From UBA5794 sp965368815 (GTDB lineage: Bacteria; Actinomycetota; Acidimicrobiia; Spongiisociales; UBA5794): a stretch of DNA of 45,583 nucleotides. Position 1 is the stretch's first letter. Every line of letters begins with the position of its first letter. A program made the position numbers and the translations under genes. This document shows positions 1 through 7,241 of this stretch, piece after piece. The stretch spans positions 1 through 45,583 of the forward strand of contig CBDUOH010000006.1 of the NCBI GenBank assembly GCA_965368815.1, in the 5' to 3' direction. The notes beneath the pieces are model-generated. The model saw only the letters and a list, made by a program, of their open reading frames with translations. It did not search any database and was not told the DNA's origin.

Positions 1-944
1 TCTACGGCGAGTATGAGGACCCGGGTGTTGCCGATCCACACTCGGTGACGATCGACTGGGGCGACGGAACCCCCGCGACGGAGATCAACATCACTCCGGT
101 GACCGAGTTCTCGTTCTCGAGCACCCACACATACGCTGCGCCCGGGGCCTACACGATCTCGGCAACCGTGCGGGACGAAGTCGAGAACGGTGAGACCAAG
201 ACCGGAGTTGTGTTCGTCGAGGACGCCGTTGACGGCCAGACGATCGGGCTGGTCGACCGGACCACCGGGCGGTGGTACCTCTACAACAGCGCCGGTGCGC
301 TTGCGTGGACCTTCTACTTCGGTAATCCGGGGGACTACCCGTTCATGGGCGATTGGAACGGGGACGGCATCGAGACTCCGGGGCTCTACCGACAGTCGGA
401 CGGGTTCGTGTATCTCAGGAACTCCAACACACAGGGTGTGGCCGACATCCGGTTCTTCTTCGGGAATCCCGGCGATGTCCCGATAGCGGGAGACTTCAAT
501 GGCGACGGGTTCGACACCGTATCCATCTACCGACCTTCGAACCAGACCTTCTACATCATCAACAAACTCGGGGCGAACGACGGTGGCCTTGGTGCCGCCG
601 AGACGTCATACGTGTTCGGCAATCCGGGAGACAAGCCGTTCGTCGGGGACTTCAACAACGACGGGGTCGAAACCGTCGGATTGCACCGTGAAACCACCGG
701 CTTGGTCTATTACCGAAACACACACACCGCCGGAAACGCCCACAACCAGTTCCTCTTCGGGGACCCCGGCGACCGACTGGTTGCCGGGGACTGGAATGGG
801 AACGGCACCTTCACGCCGGCCCTGTTCCGGCCATCATCCAGGACGATGTATTTCCGATACACGAACACGCAGGGCAACGCGGACCACCAATGGACCGGGG
901 GCCAGTCCGGTTGGTTCCCCGTCAGCGGCTCGACCGGATTCTGA
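1..944 (+). CDS. Secreted PKD / FG-GAP-like repeat protein, 3' end only
   Basis: The reading frame is open from base 3, so the gene begins upstream of the window. The visible N-terminal part (IDWGDGTPATEI, then a Y.APGAYTISATVRDE strand) is the end of a PKD-type immunoglobulin-like domain. After it come four units of about 45-50 residues with FGNPGD followed by GD(W/F)N(G/N)DG and a YR-like turn; a fifth is degenerate at the C terminus. The DxNxDG-type loops suggest calcium-binding, FG-GAP-like beta-propeller blades. Such proteins are normally extracellular or cell-surface carbohydrate or protein binders; no anchor or sorting signal is visible at this C terminus. A polysaccharide deacetylase follows 27 bp later on the same strand, which fits an envelope or glycan role. 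The domain calls are firm; the substrate is unknown. Confidence 0.8.
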   Translation, partial: YGEYEDPGVADPHSVTIDWGDGTPATEINITPVTEFSFSSTHTYAAPGAYTISATVRDEVENGETKTGVVFVEDAVDGQTIGLVDRTTGRWYLYNSAGALAWTFYFGNPGDYPFMGDWNGDGIETPGLYRQSDGFVYLRNSNTQGVADIRFFFGNPGDVPIAGDFNGDGFDTVSIYRPSNQTFYIINKLGANDGGLGAAETSYVFGNPGDKPFVGDFNNDGVETVGLHRETTGLVYYRNTHTAGNAHNQFLFGDPGDRLVAGDWNGNGTFTPALFRPSSRTMYFRYTNTQGNADHQWTGGQSGWFPVSGSTGF

Positions 945-971
945 TCTGATGGCGTTGCGAGCGGGAAACTG

Positions 972-1700
972 ATGCCGGGTTTCGTCACGACGAGCTGGGA
1001 CGACGGCGGATCCCTCGACCTGAAACTTGCCTCGGCGCTTCGGAGCCACGGTCTCACGGGAACCATGTATTGGTCGGTGGCCGCCGACCAATTCCCTTCG
1101 GCGAGCGAGTCGGAGACCGCAGCGATCATCGATCTTGGGATGGAGATCGGATCGCACACGATGACCCACCCGGATCTCACGGCGATCGACGGCGACACGT
1201 TGCGATGGGAACTCACCGAAAGCAAGACAAGACTTGAGACCCTCGTCGGGGCTGAGGTGTCCTCGTTCTGCTACCCGTTCGGGCGCTTCAACAAGCAGGC
1301 GAGCGAGGCTGTCAGGGGCGCCGGCTATCGCATCGGACGCACAACGGTCGGTTTTCGCAACACGGTCGGGTCGGACCCGTTCAGAATGCCTGTCACGATC
1401 CAGATGTACCCACACGGTCCGCGTGTGCATGTGTCGCATGCCGTCAAGGAACTGAATGTGTCGGGGCTCGGTCGGTGGCTGACGACGTATGGTCGGGCTA
1501 CCGACCTGTTGAAGCTTGTTGAAACGGCGACCCGCGACGCCGAGCGGTCGGGCGGTGTGATGCACCTCTGGGGGCACAGCTGGGAGATCGAGAACTACGA
1601 CCTGTGGGGCGTGCTCGACGACGCACTCGAGATCGTCTCAGGGGCGACAGGGCTCCTGCCCGTGACGAATGGCGAACTTGCGGCACGCGCATTTGCATAA
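972..1700 (+). CDS. Polysaccharide deacetylase (NodB-fold) family protein
   Basis: A 242-residue protein with the NodB homology motifs. Motif 1 appears as TTSWDDGGS near residue 7 (acid pair of the TFDDG motif) and motif 2 as SHTMTHPDL near residue 60 (the metal-binding H-x3-H). It continues with a CYPFGRFN strand near residue 98. The family removes N-acetyl groups from glycans with a divalent metal; the length matches a minimal catalytic domain. There is no signal peptide, so either the substrate is cytoplasmic (for example a lipid-linked precursor) or export is non-classical. The ATG at 972 sits behind a purine-rich GAGCGGGAAA. It follows the repeat protein by 27 bp and may be co-transcribed with it. 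Substrate not predictable. Confidence 0.85.
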   Translation: MPGFVTTSWDDGGSLDLKLASALRSHGLTGTMYWSVAADQFPSASESETAAIIDLGMEIGSHTMTHPDLTAIDGDTLRWELTESKTRLETLVGAEVSSFCYPFGRFNKQASEAVRGAGYRIGRTTVGFRNTVGSDPFRMPVTIQMYPHGPRVHVSHAVKELNVSGLGRWLTTYGRATDLLKLVETATRDAERSGGVMHLWGHSWEIENYDLWGVLDDALEIVSGATGLLPVTNGELAARAFA

Positions 1701-1747
1701 GGACGACGGTGATCGAGGACCCCACAAGCAACCGCCGGTCGTCGGTA

Positions 1748-1753
1748 TAGAGT
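1748..1753 (+). promoter_or_regulatory. -10 box (TAGAGT) of a probable leaderless start for ggt
   Basis: TAGAGT fits TANNNT and lies exactly 6 nt before the ATG at 1760, so transcription would start at or next to the start codon. No Shine-Dalgarno sequence is present. No convincing -35 box is visible. Confidence 0.45.
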
Positions 1754-1759
1754 TGCCAG

Positions 1760-3295
1760 ATGCCTGAAACCCTTGTCGCAGCCGGTTCCGAAGTCGCCGC
1801 GAACGCTGGCACCGCCGTTGCCGATGCGGGCGGAAACGCCGTCGACGTCGCAATCGCGGCGGCTGTTGCATCGATGACCACGGAGCTCGGCATCGTCTCG
1901 CCCGGAGGCGGCGCGTTCATCACGGTCTGGCCCGCGGACGGCAGCCCGGTCGTTGTCGATGCCTACGCCGAGATGCCGGGACGACACCGCAGCGATGCCG
2001 TCGAGGTGTCCACGTCCCGAGTGTGGATGGAATACGGCGGCGGTATGGAGACGATTGTCGGATGGGGCAGCATCGCAACCCCCGGTGCCTTCGCCGGTTT
2101 TGACGTGGCCAATGCGCGGTACGGGGTTGCCCCGTGGTCCAACCTGCTCGAACCATCGGCAGCGCTTGCGAGGCAGGGGTTCCCTGTGTCGTCGGCAACC
2201 GACTATTACCTCGGGTTCGCTCACGATGTCGTCTACGGCTGGGACCCCGAAACGGCTCCGACCTACCACAGGGCGGACGGGTCGCCAGTCCGCGAGGGTG
2301 ACATTGTCACGATCCCGCAGCTCGCGACGACGCTTGACGCACTCGCTTCGGAAGGCGCCGCGTTGTTGTACTCGGGGGAACTCGGTGAGGCGCTCGTGCG
2401 TGCATCCACGGAGCGCGGCGGGCTCATCACCCGAGCCGACCTCGAGGCATATGACGCAGTCGTCAGACCTCCGTCCCGGGTTGATCTCCATGGTTGGGAC
2501 ATCGCCACCAACGCACCGCCCGCGGTCGGTGGGATCACAGCCGCCGCGCTGATCACCCTGATCGACCGTCTGGATCTCAGTGGGTGGTCCGCCGACGATG
2601 TCGCTTCCATGGCAGCGGCGCAAGCGGCGGTGTTCTCCTTCCGCCGCTCCGATCTCGACGGAGACCGTGATCGTTTCGCTGCTGCCGAAGAGCTGGCAGC
2701 CATGGCAGACCGCGGCGACCTTGCCGCAATGCAACGATCACCGTCGACCATCCATGTGTCAGCAGTGGACGACACAGGGCTCGCCTGTGCCATCACGTCT
2801 TCGGCCGGCTACGGCTCGGGAGCAACGATCCCCGGAACCGGCTTCGGACTCAACAATTCACTCGGCGAGGTCGAGCTCATCGCTGAAGGGCTGCACGCGC
2901 TTGCGCCGGGAACCCGGTTGCTTTCGAACATGGCACCAACGATCGCGCACAACGCTGAAGGTGAACGCATCGCCATCGGATCTCCCGGAGCCGACCGCAT
3001 CACCACGGCGATTGCGTCTGTGCTCTACAACCACATCGTGTGCGGCATGTCGATCGAGGACGCCGTCACCGCGCCGAGGGTGCACGCCGAAGTGTTCGAC
3101 GGTGAACCGACGTTGGCTGTCGAACCCGGTATCGATGTGAGTCGTGTCGTCGACATGGCCGTGCGTGAGCTTCCTGAGCTGTCGATGTACTTCGGTGGGG
3201 TCCAGGCGGCGGTGCTCACCGCCGAAGGTGAGCTCACCGGTGCAGCCGATCCTCGCCGTTCGGGAGCCGTGCAGGTCGGGGGGCGTCGTGGCTGA
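1760..3295 (+). CDS. ggt: Gamma-glutamyltransferase family protein (Ntn hydrolase)
   Basis: A 511-residue Ntn-hydrolase of the GGT family, which matures by autocleavage and then hydrolyses or transfers gamma-glutamyl groups, typically from glutathione or gamma-glutamyl peptides. The proposed nucleophile is Thr330 in the motif STIHVSAVDD, aligning with the TTHYSVVD cleavage site of E. coli GGT. Further family motifs are GFGLNNSLGE, the RLLSNMAP oxyanion-hole segment and GSPGADRI. The N terminus (AAGSEVAANAGTAVADAGGNAVDVA) matches the start of the mature large subunit. No signal peptide precedes it, so this is likely a cytoplasmic form like Bacillus YwrD rather than a periplasmic GGT. Its last 8 bases overlap the next gene, suggesting translational coupling. 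Confidence 0.88.
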   Translation: MPETLVAAGSEVAANAGTAVADAGGNAVDVAIAAAVASMTTELGIVSPGGGAFITVWPADGSPVVVDAYAEMPGRHRSDAVEVSTSRVWMEYGGGMETIVGWGSIATPGAFAGFDVANARYGVAPWSNLLEPSAALARQGFPVSSATDYYLGFAHDVVYGWDPETAPTYHRADGSPVREGDIVTIPQLATTLDALASEGAALLYSGELGEALVRASTERGGLITRADLEAYDAVVRPPSRVDLHGWDIATNAPPAVGGITAAALITLIDRLDLSGWSADDVASMAAAQAAVFSFRRSDLDGDRDRFAAAEELAAMADRGDLAAMQRSPSTIHVSAVDDTGLACAITSSAGYGSGATIPGTGFGLNNSLGEVELIAEGLHALAPGTRLLSNMAPTIAHNAEGERIAIGSPGADRITTAIASVLYNHIVCGMSIEDAVTAPRVHAEVFDGEPTLAVEPGIDVSRVVDMAVRELPELSMYFGGVQAAVLTAEGELTGAADPRRSGAVQVGGRRG

Positions 3296-4406
3296 CCATG
3301 AGCCGTCGTCATTCGATCTGCTCAAGCAGGTCGTCGACCCGTTACGGCTCGCGGTTCTTGGCTCCGCTGTAGGGCAACCGGTCTCGATCTCCAGCCTCGA
3401 AGACCAGACGGGCGCCTCGCGACGCGAGATCGCTGAAGCGATCGGCTCGTTGCGGACCGTCGGGCTGCTTGACGCCGAGGGCAGGCTCGTCGTCGAAGCA
3501 CTTCGCTCCGTAGCGAGAGCCATGCCATCAGAAGGCGAGCAGGCGACCGAGATCGCGGGGCTCTGGACGACCTCGGAGATCGACATGCTCGCCCGATTCT
3601 TCGACGGGGATCGCCTGCGGTCGATTCCCAGCAGCGCAACAAAGCGAAGGCTCGTTCTCGAGTTCATCGCCCAGCGATTCGAGCCGGGTGTCCGATATCA
3701 CGAGCGCGACGTGAACTTCAGCATCCAGCTGATCCACCCCGACTACGCGGCCATCCGTCGGTACCTCATCGACGAGGGCTTCATGGATCGGGCGGACAAC
3801 GCCTACTGGCGCATCGGCGGCCGCCATGGGCCGTCAGAACAGGATTCCGGATCGGCGCACGCGGTTGCGACGGTCATCCCCACGACGGACCCTGCCGTGA
3901 CACTCCGCGCGTACACCCACGCCATGGCAGAGCACCTGGTGGGCGCGGCGAACCACCAGTCGATCAGTCGGTTCATGTCGGACGGGTTCCCGTTCCCGTA
4001 CACGATGGCCGACGCAACCGATTGGATCTCGTTCACTATCCAGGAGGTGCCGCCTCTGAACTTCGCAATCTTCCTGGACGACGAGCTGGTCGGTGGTGTC
4101 GGCGCCTCGCGGCTCGCGGGGGAGCGCACAGGTACATTCGAGATCGGTTGGTGGCTCACACCGGTGCATTGGGGACGAGGTATCACGACTGCAGCAGCGG
4201 GTGCCCTGCGCGACGAGCTCTTCACGCGTCGAGAGGCGATGGCCCTGTGGGCGCCGGTGATGGGGCCCAACGGTGCGTCCGCGGCTGTTGCGCGCAAGAT
4301 CGGGATGACACTGGAGGGGACCCGCCGCTCCGTGTATCTCAAGCACGGCGTCCGCTACGACGAAATGGACTTCGGACTCACGCGCGACCGGTGGGCTTCG
4401 ATCTAG
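3288..4406 (+). CDS. Three-domain fusion: ArsR-like HTH, DUF2087, GNAT acetyltransferase
   Basis: A 372-residue protein starting at GTG 3288, which overlaps the ggt stop by 8 bp. The open frame reaches further upstream but only as antisense to ggt. Residues about 8-75 form a winged helix (LLKQVVDPLRLAVLG, then SSLEDQTGASRREIAEAIGS). Residues about 101-177 match DUF2087, with its diagnostic YHERDVNFSIQLIHPDYAAIRRYLIDEGF and final YWR. Residues about 196-365 are a RimJ/RimL-type GNAT domain (FEIGWWLTPVHWGRGITTAA, the acetyl-CoA loop). The family knowledge is that HTH-DUF2087 proteins are probable DNA-binding regulators; fusion to an acetyltransferase is unusual. Acetylation target and operator are unknown. 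Confidence 0.8.
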   Translation: MADHEPSSFDLLKQVVDPLRLAVLGSAVGQPVSISSLEDQTGASRREIAEAIGSLRTVGLLDAEGRLVVEALRSVARAMPSEGEQATEIAGLWTTSEIDMLARFFDGDRLRSIPSSATKRRLVLEFIAQRFEPGVRYHERDVNFSIQLIHPDYAAIRRYLIDEGFMDRADNAYWRIGGRHGPSEQDSGSAHAVATVIPTTDPAVTLRAYTHAMAEHLVGAANHQSISRFMSDGFPFPYTMADATDWISFTIQEVPPLNFAIFLDDELVGGVGASRLAGERTGTFEIGWWLTPVHWGRGITTAAAGALRDELFTRREAMALWAPVMGPNGASAAVARKIGMTLEGTRRSVYLKHGVRYDEMDFGLTRDRWASI

Positions 4407-4413
4407 CCTCCGG

Positions 4414-4419
4414 TACGCT
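4414..4419 (+). promoter_or_regulatory. -10 box (TACGCT) of a probable leaderless start for the SURF1 gene
   Basis: A TANNNT hexamer 6 nt before the GTG at 4426, directly after the stop of the preceding gene. No ribosome-binding site lies between the box and the start. Confidence 0.4.
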
Positions 4420-4425
4420 CACGAC

Positions 4426-5205
4426 GTGAGCTCGACCTTCGACACATCGATCCTGCGACGTCCCCGATGGATCGCCGCGATCGTGGTCGCCCTGCTGGTC
4501 GTGGTCGGATGCGTTCGGCTCGGTGTCTGGCAGTTGGACCGCCTCGACGAACGCCGAGCCCGCAATGCCCAGATCGAGCAACGATCCCAGGAATCACCCC
4601 GACCGTTGGCGTCGTTGCGGGCAGAATTCGACGATGTTCCATCGGACCTTGCATTTCGGGCAGCCACTGTGGACGGTGTGTACCGCCCCGCCGATGAATT
4701 CGTCGCTGTCGGGCGTGTCTACGGCGATCTCAAGGGCAAACTGGTCGCTACGCCCCTTGAACTGGAAGACGGTTCGGTCCTGATCGTGGTGCGTGGCATC
4801 GTGCCGGGCGACACTCCTGGTCCGCCGATGGAGGGGTTCGAAACGCCAGCGGGCAGAGTCACCGTGGAAGGGCGGCTCACTGTGGGGGAGGAGCCGTCAC
4901 GCATTTCGGAACCCGAACCCGACGATGGTCACCTTGTGTCATTGAGTCGGCTTGACCTGGGGTACATAGACGAATGGATCGAGGGAGATGTACTCCCCTT
5001 TGCCCTGCTTCTCGACGAACAACGTCCAGCGGGTCCTGGCGACGACCCTGTCACGATCCCGAACGAGGAGCTCACCGAGGGCAGCCACCTCGGCTACGCC
5101 GTCCAGTGGTTTGCCTTCGCGCTCATCGCCTTCGCAGGAGGTATCGGCCTGATTCTTCGGGCGGGACGTCGAGCCCCGGTCGACACGTCGGATCGAGCGG
5201 CCTGA
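4426..5205 (+). CDS. SURF1-family cytochrome oxidase assembly protein
   Basis: A 259-residue membrane protein with the SURF1 layout: one transmembrane helix at about 16-35 followed by the family signature LGVWQLDRLDERRARN, a long extracytoplasmic domain, and a second helix at about 226-246 (GYAVQWFAFALIAFAGGIGL, containing the family G.A.QWF.FA motif). SURF1 proteins help insert heme a into aa3-type cytochrome oxidase, so the organism probably respires with such an oxidase, though no oxidase subunit is in the window. The GTG start lies 20 bp after the previous gene and behind its own -10 box. Confidence 0.9.
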   Translation: MSSTFDTSILRRPRWIAAIVVALLVVVGCVRLGVWQLDRLDERRARNAQIEQRSQESPRPLASLRAEFDDVPSDLAFRAATVDGVYRPADEFVAVGRVYGDLKGKLVATPLELEDGSVLIVVRGIVPGDTPGPPMEGFETPAGRVTVEGRLTVGEEPSRISEPEPDDGHLVSLSRLDLGYIDEWIEGDVLPFALLLDEQRPAGPGDDPVTIPNEELTEGSHLGYAVQWFAFALIAFAGGIGLILRAGRRAPVDTSDRAA

Positions 5206-5238
5206 CGGTACGGCCCCCCGTGCCCCGGTGCGAACCGG

Positions 5239-6354
5239 TCAGGACCCAACGGCTCCATACAGTCGAGCCGGATCGAGATCACGCACGTCGATGCCATGAT
5301 CGGCGAGAAACGCCGGCGCCGGACGGTCCTCGACGATGGCCGCTGCAAGCTGTCCCAGCGCAGGGCTTGTCTTGATCCCGTACCCGCCTTGGCCGACGAC
5401 CCACACGAAGGAAGGCACCCTCGGGTCGCGCCCGATGGCCGGGACGCGATCCGGTGCGAATGTTCTCAGGCCCGCCCACGTGTTCTTGACCGAACGGATG
5501 GCGAGTGTCGAGGCCTCGTTGATGCGCTCGATGCCCAGGGCGACATCGATCTCCTCGGCACGCACGTCAGCGGGATCGGTCGGGATCTCGCTCGCTGCGG
5601 ATCCGATCATGTGGATGCCCTCCGGCTTGATGTACCAATGCTCGTGGGCGTCGATGACCATCGGCCAGTTCCGAGGGTCGGCGCCCGGATCGAAGGTGAA
5701 CACGGATCGTGCCAAGGGCTTGAGTCCGAGCGGTGACACACCTGCCAAGGATGCCGTCTGATCGCCCCACGCGCCGGATGCGTTCACCAGTGTCGCCGCT
5801 TCGACCCTGTGGTCGCCGGCGTGGATCGCCCAACCCTCGCCACGCTGGTCGATCGATTGCACAGGAGCGTTCACCAGTATCTCCACGCCCGTGGATCTGG
5901 CCATGGCCACATATGTGGTTTGGAGCAGGTCCACGTCGATGTCAGCCGCTGCAGGCTCGTAGACGCCCCCGGCGACCAATGACGCAGGAAACAACGGACA
6001 CAACTCCGCAACCTCGGCCGACGAAATCGCCTTGAGGGATGGCACGAGTGGGGTGAACTCGTCCGCGAGCCGATCGAGGATTGATTCATCGCCGGTCGGA
6101 GCCGTGAACAGGACGCCGCGGCCATGCAACATCGGGCGCTGTGGGTTGTCGAGAAACGGGCGTGATGCCTGAGCCAGACGCCGAATGACCGTCGAGCCGT
6201 AGCACTCGGTGTAGAGGGCGGCCGATCGTCCCGTTGCGTGGTACCCGAGGGTGGGCTCGGACTCGATGACGACGACGGAGAGATGCTCGCCGAGGAATGC
6301 GGCGGTGGACAGTCCGGCGATTCCGCCCCCGATGATGACCACGTCGACCTGCAT
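5239..6354 (-). CDS. DauA-like FAD-dependent D-amino-acid dehydrogenase
   Basis: A 371-residue flavoprotein with an N-terminal Rossmann motif VVIIGGGIAGLSTA (residues 5-18) and ESEP at the end of strand 2. The segment GYHATGRSAALYTECYG, the PLGLKPLARSVF strand, WYIKPEG and the C-terminal GQGGYGIKTSPALG closely follow the D-arginine dehydrogenase DauA, which oxidises D-amino acids to 2-oxo acids and passes electrons to the respiratory chain. One difference stands out: the position of DauA His48 in the SAAHY motif is Leu47 here, so substrate range or mechanism may differ. It stands alone on the minus strand. A more general glycine/D-amino-acid oxidase-family role is the alternative. Confidence 0.8.
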   Translation of the reverse strand: MQVDVVIIGGGIAGLSTAAFLGEHLSVVVIESEPTLGYHATGRSAALYTECYGSTVIRRLAQASRPFLDNPQRPMLHGRGVLFTAPTGDESILDRLADEFTPLVPSLKAISSAEVAELCPLFPASLVAGGVYEPAAADIDVDLLQTTYVAMARSTGVEILVNAPVQSIDQRGEGWAIHAGDHRVEAATLVNASGAWGDQTASLAGVSPLGLKPLARSVFTFDPGADPRNWPMVIDAHEHWYIKPEGIHMIGSAASEIPTDPADVRAEEIDVALGIERINEASTLAIRSVKNTWAGLRTFAPDRVPAIGRDPRVPSFVWVVGQGGYGIKTSPALGQLAAAIVEDRPAPAFLADHGIDVRDLDPARLYGAVGS

Positions 6355-6361
6355 TGGTTCG

Positions 6362-6367
6362 ACGATA
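6362..6367 (-). promoter_or_regulatory. -10 box (TATCGT) for the D-amino-acid dehydrogenase gene
   Basis: On the minus strand TATCGT lies 7 nt before the ATG at 6354, a spacing that predicts a leaderless or nearly leaderless mRNA. It faces away from the enoyl-CoA hydratase promoter at 6449, so the 106 bp between 6354 and 6461 is a divergent promoter region. Confidence 0.42.
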
Positions 6368-6448
6368 CATGCACCGCGGGGCGACAGATTCGGGTGGGGC
6401 GGCTCGCGTCAAAGGGGCTGCCGTGACTCCGGTGGGGTCTTCGACCGG

Positions 6449-6454
6449 TAAGGT
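6449..6454 (+). promoter_or_regulatory. -10 box (TAAGGT) of a probable leaderless start for the crotonase gene
   Basis: A TANNNT hexamer with a 6-nt spacer to the ATG at 6461. The spacer GCCCGC offers no Shine-Dalgarno pairing. Confidence 0.42.
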
Positions 6455-6460
6455 GCCCGC

Positions 6461-7240
6461 ATGAGCGGAGCACTCCTGTATGAGGTACGCGATCGCATCG
6501 GGTTCGTCACGTTCAACCGGCCCGATGCTCGCAACGCATTGACCTTCGACATGTATGAGGCGCTGGCCGAGATCTGCAGGACAGCAGGTAACGAGGGGGA
6601 AGTCGGTGCTCTGGTGTTGGCCGGAGCCGGCGACAAGGCCTTCGCTGCCGGTACCGATATTGCCCAGTTCCGAGCATTCGCAACCCCCAAGGACGCCATC
6701 GACTACGAACATCGGATCGACTCCGTACTTGAAGCAATCGAGCGGTGTCGGGTGCCCACCGTGGCGGCGCTCGTCGGTGCATGCACAGGCGGCGGAGCCG
6801 GCATCGCCGCCGCATGTGACATCCGCATAGCATCGCGGGACCTGAAGTTCGGGTATCCGATCGCCCGCACCCTGGGCAACTGCCTCTCGGCCAGGAACCT
6901 CGCGAGACTCGCTGCCCTGATCGGTTCGGGTCGTACGAGGGAGATCATCTTCACGAGCCGATTCATCGGGGCCGATGAGGCGTTGACCATGGGGCTGATT
7001 ACCGAGGTGCTCGAGGGTGCGGACGACGTCAAGGCCCGTGCGGAAGAGCTTGCACACCAGTTGGCCGGACAGGCCCCATTGACCATACGAGCGACCAAGG
7101 AGGCGCTGCGTCGGTTGGCTGTCGCGGCAGCTGATGTTGAGGATGAGGATCTCATCGTCTCGTGCTACATGAGCGAGGATTTCCGCGAGGGTCTCGAGGC
7201 CTTCCTGGCCAAACGAGCTCCACTGTGGAAGGGCCGCTGA
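6461..7240 (+). CDS. Enoyl-CoA hydratase/isomerase (crotonase) family protein
   Basis: A 259-residue crotonase-fold protein: GFVTFNRPDARNALT at the N terminus, the oxyanion-hole segments AFAAGTDIAQF and GACTGGGAGIAAACDIRIAS, and a C-terminal helix ending in PLTIRATKEAL. The family acts on acyl-CoA thioesters (hydration, isomerisation, decarboxylation, dehalogenation). The classical first catalytic Glu region (E..LGL.P..GG) is replaced by KFGYPIARTLGNCLS, while a Glu remains at the second site (TREIIFTSRF). It is therefore not a textbook two-Glu enoyl-CoA hydratase, and the reaction should be left open. One base separates it from the CoA-transferase gene, so the two almost certainly form an operon. 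Confidence 0.85.
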   Translation: MSGALLYEVRDRIGFVTFNRPDARNALTFDMYEALAEICRTAGNEGEVGALVLAGAGDKAFAAGTDIAQFRAFATPKDAIDYEHRIDSVLEAIERCRVPTVAALVGACTGGGAGIAAACDIRIASRDLKFGYPIARTLGNCLSARNLARLAALIGSGRTREIIFTSRFIGADEALTMGLITEVLEGADDVKARAEELAHQLAGQAPLTIRATKEALRRLAVAAADVEDEDLIVSCYMSEDFREGLEAFLAKRAPLWKGR

Positions 7241-7241
7241 G

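Noticed and set aside
1595..2734. Minus-strand open frame of 379 codons opposite ggt
   Set aside because: No recognisable motif and low-complexity Arg/Gly composition; the plus-strand GGT motifs are complete.
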